NCBI GenBank assembly: GCA_024277615.1
Contig: JAJRUW010000064.1
Span: forward strand, 1 to 41,342
Reading direction: 5' to 3'
Length of the DNA stretch: 41,342 nucleotides
From: Fidelibacterota bacterium
GTDB taxonomy: Bacteria > Fidelibacterota > Marinisomatia > SCGC-AAA003-L08 > JACNLC01
The position numbers were made by a program, and so were the translations under genes. Below, piece after piece: positions 1 through 6,696 of the stretch. The notes below the pieces were generated by a model. The model did no database searches, was not told the DNA's origin, and saw only the letters and a program-made list of their open reading frames with translations. Within the stretch, counting starts at the first letter, position 1; each line of letters opens with the position of its first letter.

Positions 1-117
1 CCCAAACAGGCAGAACTATGGCTCTTTTCTCCCCAATTACAGAGAAAAATGCTGAATGAAAACTTTTATTTCAAAAAACAGAGAATTTAATGCTTGGTTT
101 TGTAGCAAGTAGGCCAA
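1..117 (-). other. Start of the next cassette or degenerate array end (no gene recognised)
   Basis: In the cassette direction (minus strand) this stretch follows the attC-like site and begins with TTGGCC, which resembles the TTRRRY start of a further cassette. No convincing reading frame or ribosome binding site is visible before the window ends. A 6-bp inverted repeat (GCTTGG at 92-97, CCAAGC at 114-119) lies at its edge. It may be the 5' end of another cassette or non-coding sequence. Confidence 0.3.
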
Positions 118-176
118 GCTCACCTGCCGCTATGGAGTGCAGCGAAATAGCGGTCAGGTGGAGCGATTTGTTAGCC
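112..176 (-). other. attC-like cassette recombination site
   Basis: On the minus strand the site starts with GGCTAAC (176-170), a fit to RYYYAAC, six bases after the stop codon of the cyclase gene. It ends with CTTGGCC (118-112), a degenerate match to GTTRRRY. Between them CACCTG/CAGGTG (121-126 with 155-160) and CCGCTAT/ATAGCGG (127-133 with 147-153) form a 13-bp stem around a 13-base loop. T154 is left unpaired, as expected for the extrahelical bases of attC sites. The 65-bp length is typical. The cassette's 5' end TTAGCC (1544-1539) is the exact complement of this GGCTAA, as expected if both ends belong to one cassette circle. The first base of the downstream core is C instead of the near-invariant G. 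Confidence 0.72.
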
Positions 177-181
177 GATTG

Positions 182-988
182 TCAATCGTCTAATTCAATT
201 ATTTTCTCGCAATATTCTTTACCATGAATACTGCACCATCTTGTTTTTAGTAAATATGCTTTATCAAAATCAAATTTATCTTCTTCCGATAAATCAATCT
301 CATTCCATAAATCAATTTTCTTACCATCACTTCCACAACCGCATGATTTTAGTACTAATTCAGATGAGAAATTATCAAAATATCTATCTGAAACTAATAA
401 TTCACCAGCATTAGTTAGGGAAGAAAGTTTTGCAGCCATATTAACAGGTTTACCTGCCCAAACTTCATTTTGTCTATCTGTTCTTCCTTCATATCTTTTT
501 AAACCAAGTTTTCTTACCAAAACTGTCTTTTGATCAATTCCAATATGAGCACCAATAGTAAAATCTATTTCTTTTTTTATTCTTGGAGTAAACTCTTCTT
601 CAATAAATGTTTTAAAGGTAACAGCCGCTGCAAGTACCCTATGTGCTTGATCAGAATTAAATAATGCAAAAATGCCATCACCTTTGACATCTATATATGG
701 TGATTCAAATTCATCAAAAATTCTAACAGCTGTGCTTGTGAACAAACGGTAAATACCTGCAGTACTATTATCATGTTTGTTTGCACTTAATAAAGTGGAA
801 TTAATCATATCAACAAAAACGCAGATTACATCTGGAATTTTCAGCCAATAATTAGGTTTTTCAATTGGAATTTTTGTGGTATCTGGTATTCGATTTACTA
901 CGGTTATTGAACGTTTATTTTTGTAATTTCCTAATTCATCATCGATTATTTCTTTTAAAGATTTGAGGATTTGTGTTTCGCTAATCAT
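182..988 (-). CDS. pycC: PycC-like class III pyrimidine nucleotide cyclase (Pycsar)
   Basis: This 268-residue protein is predicted to make a cyclic pyrimidine nucleotide (cCMP or cUMP) signal on phage infection, which activates a partner effector. The class III cyclase catalytic domain covers about residues 52-210. Visible motifs are the first metal-binding aspartate D60 in VFVDMINST, the second D104 in KGDGIFALF, and N183 with K187 in VWAGKPVNMAAKL, in the transition-state position. The DMxxST and WAGKxVNxAAK wording is characteristic of Pycsar cyclases rather than ordinary adenylate cyclases. The C-terminus has a cysteine group (C216, C218, C252, C260, with H255) that could bind metal. The ATG at 988 overlaps the end of the effector gene by 8 bp, so the two are co-translated. 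The choice of UTP or CTP as substrate cannot be decided by eye. Another class III cyclase role is possible but less likely given the partner gene. Confidence 0.86.
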   Translation of the reverse strand: MISETQILKSLKEIIDDELGNYKNKRSITVVNRIPDTTKIPIEKPNYWLKIPDVICVFVDMINSTLLSANKHDNSTAGIYRLFTSTAVRIFDEFESPYIDVKGDGIFALFNSDQAHRVLAAAVTFKTFIEEEFTPRIKKEIDFTIGAHIGIDQKTVLVRKLGLKRYEGRTDRQNEVWAGKPVNMAAKLSSLTNAGELLVSDRYFDNFSSELVLKSCGCGSDGKKIDLWNEIDLSEEDKFDFDKAYLLKTRWCSIHGKEYCEKIIELDD

Positions 989-1529
989 TTTTAACCTTCG
1001 ATTTTATATATTTAATTAATGGATATAGCAGAATAAAAGGCGTTAATAAAATTGCAAGATTTAACCATACTGCTATTTTGAAGCAAACATACTTAAAAAC
1101 AGCAATTTTTGAATTATTTATTACTTGAATTAAAAGACCACTTTCAAAAGTTTTTAATTCTAAAGAAAAATCGTTTGCCAGTTTTTCTTCAAATTCCTCG
1201 TAATCTAATTTTGCTAGATCAAAAAAGTAAGTTAAATTTAATTTATCTATGTCAATATCAGATGTTTTATCTTTTAATGAAAACTGTGGGACAAATGAAT
1301 ATAATAATACAATAATAGATATTACTAATAAAAATAGAGATAAATAGCTGTAATAAACTAAATCTGCACAAAAAAGTTTATTATTTTTCAATAAAGAAAT
1401 AATTGCACACAAAGCCGCACTATCAAATGCAATAAGCATACCATTTTTTGCTTCAGCAAATTTTAACCAATCATTTATATTATCAAAAATATATTTAATG
1501 TCATAGTTTTCCATGTAATTACATTCCAT
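981..1529 (-). CDS. pycTM: PycTM-like membrane effector (Pycsar effector, DUF5706 type)
   Basis: This 182-residue membrane protein is predicted to be the effector of the Pycsar system: when cCMP or cUMP accumulates, it damages the inner membrane and stops phage growth. Hydrophobic segments lie near residues 30-47, 57-80 and 146-172. Family-type features are an N-terminal helix reading WLKFAEAKNGMLIAFDSA, a cytosolic NLTYFFDLAK segment near 98-107, and QVINNSKIAVFKYVCFKIA (135-153) leading into the last membrane helix. The first ATG lies ten bases after the cassette core site. A second ATG six codons in is also possible, and neither has a strong ribosome binding site. It comes first in the operon and overlaps the cyclase by 8 bp. 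Confidence 0.83.
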   Translation of the reverse strand: MECNYMENYDIKYIFDNINDWLKFAEAKNGMLIAFDSAALCAIISLLKNNKLFCADLVYYSYLSLFLLVISIIVLLYSFVPQFSLKDKTSDIDIDKLNLTYFFDLAKLDYEEFEEKLANDFSLELKTFESGLLIQVINNSKIAVFKYVCFKIAVWLNLAILLTPFILLYPLIKYIKSKVKND

Positions 1530-1538
1530 ACTTTAACC

Positions 1539-1545
1539 GGCTAAC
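1539..1545 (-). other. Cassette 5' crossover core GTTAGCC
   Basis: GTTAGCC on the minus strand matches GTTRRRY in six of seven positions, and the expected crossover is between G and TT. It marks the attI/cassette junction just upstream of the first cassette gene. The same GTTAGCCG octamer occurs in inverted orientation at 170-177, at the other end of the cassette. Confidence 0.6.
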
Positions 1546-1573
1546 TATGATTATACGGCTCGCGCATCTGCAC

Positions 1574-1596
1574 TATACGGCTGAAAAAGCCGTATA
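1574..1596. repeat. Inverted repeat TATACGGCT / AGCCGTATA
   Basis: A perfect 9-bp stem with a GAAAA loop. A direct copy of the left arm sits 22 bp away at 1552-1560. No T-tract follows on the plus strand, so it is not a standard plus-strand terminator. Confidence 0.85.
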
Positions 1597-1632
1597 AACA
1601 AAATAGCGCTGTTTGTCTTAACTTTTTGTCAG

Positions 1633-1651
1633 TATTGTGATAAACACAATA
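1633..1651. repeat. Inverted repeat TATTGTG / CACAATA
   Basis: A perfect 7-bp stem with an ATAAA loop, lying between the two TATACGGC hairpins. It could be a regulator-binding palindrome or part of the recombination platform. Confidence 0.7.
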
Positions 1652-1670
1652 TTCTTCTTGTTTTCCTCCT

Positions 1671-1701
1671 GTGTTATACGGCCAAAACAGCCGTATAACA
1701 C
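1671..1701. repeat. Inverted repeat GTGTTATACGGC / GCCGTATAACAC
   Basis: A perfect 12-bp stem around a 7-base loop (CAAAACA), 15 bp beyond the integrase stop codon. It shares its core with the hairpin at 1574-1596. It could end intI transcription, but no U-rich tail follows the hairpin on the minus strand. Confidence 0.85.
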
Positions 1702-1716
1702 AAATTGAAATTTTAC

Positions 1717-2754
1717 TCATAAATTATCTCCAGGACTTTTTACCGCCAGCGGACCTTTATTAAGTACATGTGTGTATATCATTGTAGTCTCCAAACTTTT
1801 ATGTCCTAACAATTCTTGAATAGTCCGAATATCGTATCCGTCCTCAAGCAGATGAGTTGCAAAACTATGTCTAAATGTATGACACCCTCCATGTTTAAAT
1901 ACACCTGAAGATTTTATCGCCCGTTTAACCGCTCTCTGTAGTACAGACTCGTTTATATGATGTCTTTTTACTTCGCCCGTTTGAGGATCTCTTGACAGTT
2001 TATTCGAAGGAAAAATGTATTGCCAGGACCATTCACTTGAAGCAGCCGGGTATTTTCTTTCTAATGCATAGGGCAAAGAGACTTTTCCATATCCCTTTTC
2101 TAAATCAGAATCGTGGATTTGCCTAACCCGTTTTAAATGCTTTTTTAATTGAGGAACGATGTTCGTTGCCAGTAATGTTACACGATCTTTTTCACCCTTA
2201 CCGTCTCTCACGATTAACTGCATATTTCCAAAATCCAGGTCTTTTACACGTAACCTCAAACATTCCATTAACCGTAATCCCGAACCGTATAACAGCAACA
2301 CCATTAATTTATCGGTTCCGGTTAAACCATTAATTATCGCCCCAACTTCGTTTTTTGTAAAAACTACCGGTATATTTCTTGTTCTTTTAGCTCGAATAAC
2401 ATTTCCGAGATCTCCCAAATCTCTTCGAAGTATATGTTTGTATAAGAATAAAATAGCACTTAAAGCCTGGTTTTGAGTTGATGCTGAAACGTGTTTGTCA
2501 GTTGCTAAAAATGACAAATACTCGTTTATCTCTTTTTCTCCCATTTCATTTGGGTGTCTCTTATTGTGGAAATAGATGTATCGTTTTATCCAACTTACAT
2601 AGGTATTTTCTGTTTTTAAGCTGTAATGACGTGTTTGTATTTGTGTGCGAACTTGATCTAATAACCTGGGCTTATTGACCGTGACTGTAAAACCTGATGA
2701 TTTCATAAATTGGCAGGTGTGGTTAAATTGTGATCCGTCCAACATAATTATCAT
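1717..2754 (-). CDS. intI: Integron integrase (IntI-family tyrosine recombinase)
   Basis: This 345-residue site-specific recombinase is predicted to insert and excise cassettes at attI and attC sites. An N-terminal SAM-like core-binding domain (about 28-115) includes [19 protein letters not shown] and [17 protein letters not shown]. Catalytic residues are R161 in [18 protein letters not shown]186 in GKGEKDR, H292 and R295 in [14 protein letters not shown]318 in LLGHKS and nucleophile Y327 in TMIYTHV. The extra segment found in IntI but not in XerC/XerD is present at about 228-268 ([25 protein letters not shown]). The gene points the same way as the cassette, unlike classical integrons. The ATG at 2754 or the one at 2745 could be used; the latter has better spacing to a weak GAG motif. 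The sequence appears intact. Confidence 0.93.
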   Translation of the reverse strand: MIIMLDGSQFNHTCQFMKSSGFTVTVNKPRLLDQVRTQIQTRHYSLKTENTYVSWIKRYIYFHNKRHPNEMGEKEINEYLSFLATDKHVSASTQNQALSAILFLYKHILRRDLGDLGNVIRAKRTRNIPVVFTKNEVGAIINGLTGTDKLMVLLLYGSGLRLMECLRLRVKDLDFGNMQLIVRDGKGEKDRVTLLATNIVPQLKKHLKRVRQIHDSDLEKGYGKVSLPYALERKYPAASSEWSWQYIFPSNKLSRDPQTGEVKRHHINESVLQRAVKRAIKSSGVFKHGGCHTFRHSFATHLLEDGYDIRTIQELLGHKSLETTMIYTHVLNKGPLAVKSPGDNL

Positions 2755-2782
2755 TCTCGTTGAATGTTAAACGGAAAACTGT

Positions 2783-2845
2783 CTGTTTATAAATAATTAT
2801 TATTTCAAAATACATAGAATATCCTTATGATAAGTTTATAAACAG
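2783..2845. repeat. Separated inverted repeat CTGTTTATAAA / TTTATAAACAG upstream of intI
   Basis: Perfect 11-bp arms lie at 2783-2793 and 2835-2845, with a 41-bp AT-rich spacer, in the region upstream of the integrase start. They may bind a regulator of intI or mark the junction with chromosomal DNA. No function is established. Confidence 0.6.
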
Positions 2846-2921
2846 TTGTTTATCATGGACAATATAATTTTCCTTATAAATAATCTCCCGGCTTGTAACC
2901 CCCGGGGTCCCTGCGCTGTGG

Positions 2922-3920
2922 TCAGTCCCCCGGATTGACTGGCTGCGTGGCTCTGACCATTTCGATTGTGTTTTCTGCCGTGGCCTCACTGATGTCGTTT
3001 CTTTCCAGGGGCCAGAAATGGAATGTAAAGTATGAAAAACAATCAGCGGAGCGGCCAGCCAGCGGGCTTGGTGGTTCACAGGCGTCCCCTGTGGATTGTA
3101 AAACGAGTTGATCTCCAATGAAACGAGTGTGAAAGATTACTTCATAGACTTGTTCGTTACCTTCATTATCAATCGAGATGTAATTTAAATGTAAAAGATC
3201 ATTATCGAGAAACCAGGTGCCCGTTTCCGAAGGTGAAAAACCGATCTGATGGCCGAAAGTACTGTCAGCTGAAAAACTGTAATATTCCTGTTCATTGGTT
3301 AAATCCTCTGAATCGACAAATGCAGGCTGTTGTGCCTGGAGGTGGAGGGCAGCCGCTGTGACGGTACCGGAAACCAAAACTGTGTCCACAGTCAGTGAAT
3401 CGGAATGGATAAGCGTATCATTGACCGTAAGAACAAAATCCGATGCTGAAAAATTGAAGTTTGGTGGGAAAGCGATACCGGTCCAATAAATACTATTCTG
3501 CGGATTATCACTGAAATGCCACAAATGACCAATGAATGGGTCAATGGGAACACTGGAAAGAGTATAGCTCCATTGATCGCCGTTGATCTCATTGAAATCA
3601 TCCGCTGCCCATGGGAAACTGGAAACAACGATCATGTCATAGTCCGGGTCAACCCTGAGGATATCCGTGAAAGCAACACTCATATAATTAAGATCATGTT
3701 CCTGACCATCGATGAGCAGAGACCCTGTACCGGGGGCCTGCGAGTTAACCACATCTTTTGATATGTTGGCAGTTACCCAAAAGTTGCTTCTTATAGAAGT
3801 AACATTCCATTCACCGATAAGATCTGCCGCAGAAATATTCATGTGAGAACCGGTGGCGTTTCTGCAGCCGGAGAATATAAGCAATAAAAGACTGAACGGT
3901 ATGAGGGGATTTAACTTCAT
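2922..3920 (-). CDS. Secreted lipoprotein, paralogue of the next gene
   Basis: This 332-residue protein has a lipoprotein signal peptide with lipobox FSGC (cysteine at residue 19), so it is probably anchored to a membrane facing the periplasm or surface. After the signal comes SADLIGEWNVTSI, then alternating beta-like segments and an ending with FHFWPLERNDIS. The DLIGxW start and the strand-rich middle recall lipocalin-like domains, but the function is unknown. It is clearly related to the neighbour at 4098-5201 (shared DLIGxW, PGTGSL, FxLTVxDTLI and WPLExxDI motifs). AGGAG precedes the ATG at good spacing. Its 3' end is the first chromosomal-looking gene next to the integron. Confidence 0.75.
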   Translation of the reverse strand: MKLNPLIPFSLLLLIFSGCRNATGSHMNISAADLIGEWNVTSIRSNFWVTANISKDVVNSQAPGTGSLLIDGQEHDLNYMSVAFTDILRVDPDYDMIVVSSFPWAADDFNEINGDQWSYTLSSVPIDPFIGHLWHFSDNPQNSIYWTGIAFPPNFNFSASDFVLTVNDTLIHSDSLTVDTVLVSGTVTAAALHLQAQQPAFVDSEDLTNEQEYYSFSADSTFGHQIGFSPSETGTWFLDNDLLHLNYISIDNEGNEQVYEVIFHTRFIGDQLVLQSTGDACEPPSPLAGRSADCFSYFTFHFWPLERNDISEATAENTIEMVRATQPVNPGD

Positions 3921-4097
3921 GTTTTCTCCTTTTTAGTTTTTCTGTATCTCAAGACGACACCGAAATATTAGGTGATTTCAAGGAATTTGACAAAATTACG
4001 CCGGATCAGAGTCACCTGGCTCAATACAGCAGAACAAGTCCGTCGCTCAGGATAGTGCCGTATAATTAGAAGATTCCCGTTTCCGGGGAATACGACT

Positions 4098-5201
4098 TTA
4101 CCTTCCGGTCTGGTGAATCCGCTGTCTTTCTCTTCGGTTTTCCCGGCGAAGATAGGAGGGGGTTTGTGAAAGGGGAATCCCCATATCACCGGACGGCTCT
4201 CCGAATTGTGCAGGTTGCTCAATTTTTTCCAGTTCGTAAAAAATGCCTCCCACCGCTCCCGTTATGTCGCTGCCTTCCAGGGGCCAGTACTGAAATGAAA
4301 TATCAGCGTAACATTCTTCAATAGGATAATCAGGATCAGAATCATCGCAGGCATCACCGTGTTCATTGAGGCTTAACTGGTCCTGGTCAATATTGGCCGT
4401 GAAAAATAAATCTTCAGTTTGTTCGTTGCCTTCCCAATCCGTCCAGATGTAAATCAAATGCAGCACTCCATTTTCCATCGACCAGGTTCCCTCATCACTG
4501 ACTCTTGCTTCTGTGAAATATTCCTCAATAAAGGTCCCGTCGTCAAAAAAGGTGATGATATCACTATCGACAGGGAATGTTTCCTGTTCCATGACTTGTG
4601 TGGAATGATTGGCGGGAATATGCGTCTTTGCTGCAGTGACGGAACCGGTGACATAAGCCGTATCTTCTGTCATTGTCAGGTAGTCAATATTAATCAGTGT
4701 ATCAGTGACGGTCAAGGTGAAATCCGTTGTGGAAAAATTGAAATCAGGGGAATAGCTGTTCCATGATTCAAAATCACGATCCGAAGCGCTCCAGCTATGG
4801 TCCAGGTAACTGGTTACACCATAATCAAAATTAATGAAAATTAAATAATCCCAACTATCAATATTTGGATCCCAATCATACGATGAATGATTCGAAACTC
4901 GGATTGAACTGTAATCAGATAGTAATCTGTCCTCCCAATAAAATGGAGGACTAACATGTACGAAATTTATGGCTACCCTCTGATTATTAACGGACAACGA
5001 ACCCGTTCCCGGCAGATCCGGATTAACGATGTCTGTCGATACGTTAGTCGTCAGAGACAGATCAAAGATTTCATGAAAAATTGACCAGCTGCCGATGAGA
5101 TCATCAGCGGTGACATTTCCATGTGAGCTGGTAGAATTTTTACAGCTGACGAGTAAGAGCAGAGAGAGTGTACTGACAGAGCATAAATATTTAATCTTCA
5201 T
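4098..5201 (-). CDS. Secreted lipoprotein, paralogue of the preceding gene
   Basis: This 367-residue lipoprotein has lipobox LVSC (cysteine at residue 20) and the same architecture as the 2922-3920 product: DDLIGSWSI after the signal, FTLTVTDTLI in the middle and YWPLEGSDITG near the end. Function is unknown. Compared with its paralogue it carries about 30 extra C-terminal residues, the last of which are strongly basic (LRRENRRERQ) and look unlike the rest of the protein. This may reflect loss of an earlier stop codon or a frameshift. GGAG lies about six bases before the ATG. Confidence 0.73.
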   Translation of the reverse strand: MKIKYLCSVSTLSLLLLVSCKNSTSSHGNVTADDLIGSWSIFHEIFDLSLTTNVSTDIVNPDLPGTGSLSVNNQRVAINFVHVSPPFYWEDRLLSDYSSIRVSNHSSYDWDPNIDSWDYLIFINFDYGVTSYLDHSWSASDRDFESWNSYSPDFNFSTTDFTLTVTDTLINIDYLTMTEDTAYVTGSVTAAKTHIPANHSTQVMEQETFPVDSDIITFFDDGTFIEEYFTEARVSDEGTWSMENGVLHLIYIWTDWEGNEQTEDLFFTANIDQDQLSLNEHGDACDDSDPDYPIEECYADISFQYWPLEGSDITGAVGGIFYELEKIEQPAQFGEPSGDMGIPLSQTPSYLRRENRRERQRIHQTGR

Positions 5202-5333
5202 ATTGGCTCCTTTTTGTTAATTGATGAAGCATAAATCGCAGGAATTTACTAATATTTAAGTATTCAATTAACTTAACAATTAAGATACATCAATTGAATT
5301 AAGATAAAACGCTGGTTTGACTGGTTTATTATA

Positions 5334-5834
5334 TCAGTATCCCAATTTAGTCATTATTGCTGCAGACAGCGAGACAAAACAGGAGTCACTCGTATCTATT
5401 GACCAAAGTTGTATGAGGAGTTTATTTTTTTGGAAAACCCTGAACCGACTCAGGTCAGGGTTATCACTTTTCAGTAGGGAATCAGCAGTGGCAGCAGATT
5501 GTTCAGAATCAAATTCAAGACCAAACAGGCCGATTTCATGTTCCCCTTCAAAAACCGAAAATAAGCCTGATGTGACAGCATTCGCCAAAGTCTGATCATA
5601 ATTCAATAACTGCCCTGCGAAAGACTTCACAAATCCAGGATTCGAGGAGAGATACGGATTGGATGCAATATTGAAAGGAAATGAAGTGGCTCCGGCCGCA
5701 CTGTATTGCAGACAACCGTCCGGGAGTTGATTTTTATAGATGAACTCGGACAGGCTCGATTTGGAATAGGGCTGTTTGCGTGTTCCGCAGGTGACCGCCA
5801 ATACGGCCACCAATATGAGTAAATACTTTTTCAT
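5334..5834 (-). CDS. Small lipoprotein of unknown function
   Basis: This 166-residue protein has a short signal peptide ending in lipobox AVTC (cysteine at residue 16). The mature part has no family I recognise. It has an aromatic, serine-rich start (KSSLSEFIYKNQLPDGC), then a globular region with FSVFEGEHEIGLFGLEFDS. Two further cysteines (near residues 41 and 152) could form a disulfide. It stands alone between the lipoprotein pair and the PilZ gene; GGAG occurs about ten bases before the ATG. Confidence 0.62.
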   Translation of the reverse strand: MKKYLLILVAVLAVTCGTRKQPYSKSSLSEFIYKNQLPDGCLQYSAAGATSFPFNIASNPYLSSNPGFVKSFAGQLLNYDQTLANAVTSGLFSVFEGEHEIGLFGLEFDSEQSAATADSLLKSDNPDLSRFRVFQKNKLLIQLWSIDTSDSCFVSLSAAIMTKLGY

Positions 5835-5959
5835 TGGCTGCGCTCCGTATCAGAACGATTAATATAAAATTTTCTTTAAGGCCTTAGGCTTTTTATGAAT
5901 TCAGACTCCAATTACTCGATTCAAAATCCGGCAGCGCACCGCGGCAGTTCGCCAGAGCA

Positions 5960-6610
5960 TTAAATAAGGCTGGCAATAAAAGCATTCAGCTGCCTGGTGA
6001 TATCGTCGCTGATGTAGGAAAACTGTACTCCCGCATTGATTTCCCTGTCAGCCTTTTTCACGTTCCTGATTTTGCCTGAAATATCGATTTCTTTCGGATT
6101 CCCGGGTAATTTGAAATTCAATTGTATGATTTCTTTCAGGTTGAGTAACGGTGGTTTTGTATTCTGCGTTTTCAGTACGACGTTGCAGCCTGAGTCTGAA
6201 ATATTATTGATAATGCACTTAAAGGCTTCTTTCGACGTGATCAGCAGCGCCGGTAAGTAACAGGGCGTTCTGTCCAGACTGCGCAGAGTTTTTTTATTTA
6301 TTTTTTTGGGGAAACCCAAAAATATAAGCTGGACGGGCTGCTCCAGTACCTGGAGGACTGCTGTTGAAAACTCGATGAGACTGCCTTCATGTAGGTAACT
6401 TATCTGGGCGGTTTTCCCCTTCAGCCCGGTAAGGTCTGTGTAGCCTTTCAGATTGACAATCAGAGTCTTTTCATGGACCATCCCTACCAAAATACCGGAT
6501 AGGGTTTCGCCGGTTCCGGCAGGTTTTAGCTGCAAGCGTGTGCCGTGAGTAACAATTTGGTCTTCGGGGGGAAAATAATCTCCCAACCTGTCAATGATCT
6601 TTGAGTACAT
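5960..6610 (-). CDS. PilZ-domain protein (YcgR-like c-di-GMP receptor)
   Basis: This 216-residue cytosolic protein is predicted to sense cyclic di-GMP. An N-terminal beta-barrel domain (about 15-100) resembles the PilZN/YcgR-N domain that precedes PilZ in flagellar-brake proteins. The C-terminal PilZ domain begins with R110 and R114 of the RxxxR motif (RSLDR), followed by N136, S138 and G141 of the (D/N)xSxxG motif (NISDSG). Both c-di-GMP-binding motifs are therefore complete. No motility genes are nearby, so the target process cannot be named from context. Confidence 0.8.
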   Translation of the reverse strand: MYSKIIDRLGDYFPPEDQIVTHGTRLQLKPAGTGETLSGILVGMVHEKTLIVNLKGYTDLTGLKGKTAQISYLHEGSLIEFSTAVLQVLEQPVQLIFLGFPKKINKKTLRSLDRTPCYLPALLITSKEAFKCIINNISDSGCNVVLKTQNTKPPLLNLKEIIQLNFKLPGNPKEIDISGKIRNVKKADREINAGVQFSYISDDITRQLNAFIASLI

Positions 6611-6696
6611 TTGATTCAGTCCTTATTAGTAGTTCAAATTTGAGCTGAAAAACCTATTTTATGAAAAGGATTTCTGCAGAGAATATCTGATAGATA

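Larger units (their letters stand above)
118..1544 (-). mobile_element. Integron gene cassette carrying a Pycsar-type defence pair
   Basis: The cassette is bounded on the minus strand by GTTAGCC at 1545-1539, ten bases before the first start codon, and by the attC-like site at 176-112. It contains only two overlapping genes, a PycTM-like effector followed by a PycC-like cyclase, and almost no spare sequence, which is the usual compact cassette layout. It reads in the same direction as the adjacent integrase gene. Its base composition is far more AT-rich than the genes from 2922 onward, consistent with acquisition by transfer. No dedicated promoter is obvious inside it. Confidence 0.7.
1546..1716 (-). 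other. Integron platform between intI and cassette (candidate attI and leader)
   Basis: This 171-bp stretch separates the integrase stop codon from the cassette core site. It holds five copies of TATACGGC in alternating orientation (1552-1559, 1574-1581, 1589-1596 inverted, 1675-1682, 1690-1697 inverted) and a separate TATTGTG/CACAATA hairpin. By position it should contain attI and possibly the promoter for the cassette. On the minus strand an AGGAGG motif (1670-1665) has no in-frame ATG nearby, so it may be a relic of a lost gene start. attI sites are poorly conserved, so the exact site cannot be fixed from one sequence. Confidence 0.45.

Noticed and set aside
112-176. Reading the attC-like site in plus orientation (GTTAGCC at 170-176 as the crossover end)
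   Set aside because: The cassette genes, their tight spacing to GTTAGCC at 1545-1539 and the exact complement between TTAGCC there and GGCTAA at 176-171 fit a minus-strand cassette. Plus orientation would leave both genes antisense and no partner end.
182-988. Ordinary adenylate cyclase of signalling type
   Set aside because: The DMxxST and WAGKxVNxAAK motifs and the overlapping PycTM-like gene point to the Pycsar group, and there are no sensor domains.
1671-1701. Rho-independent terminator of intI
   Set aside because: The hairpin is perfect but no T-run follows in the minus direction, and its core recurs in the platform, so a recombination or operator role is at least as likely.
1717-2754. 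XerC/XerD or phage integrase
   Set aside because: The YALERKYP...[10 protein letters not shown]...RHHINES segment is specific to integron integrases and absent from Xer proteins.
2825-3118. 97-codon minus-strand frame overlapping the first lipoprotein
   Set aside because: It overlaps the lipoprotein 3' end in another frame, has unusual composition and no ribosome binding site.
5317-5595. 92-codon plus-strand frame opposite the small lipoprotein
   Set aside because: Shadow of the 5334-5834 lipoprotein gene; no ribosome binding site.
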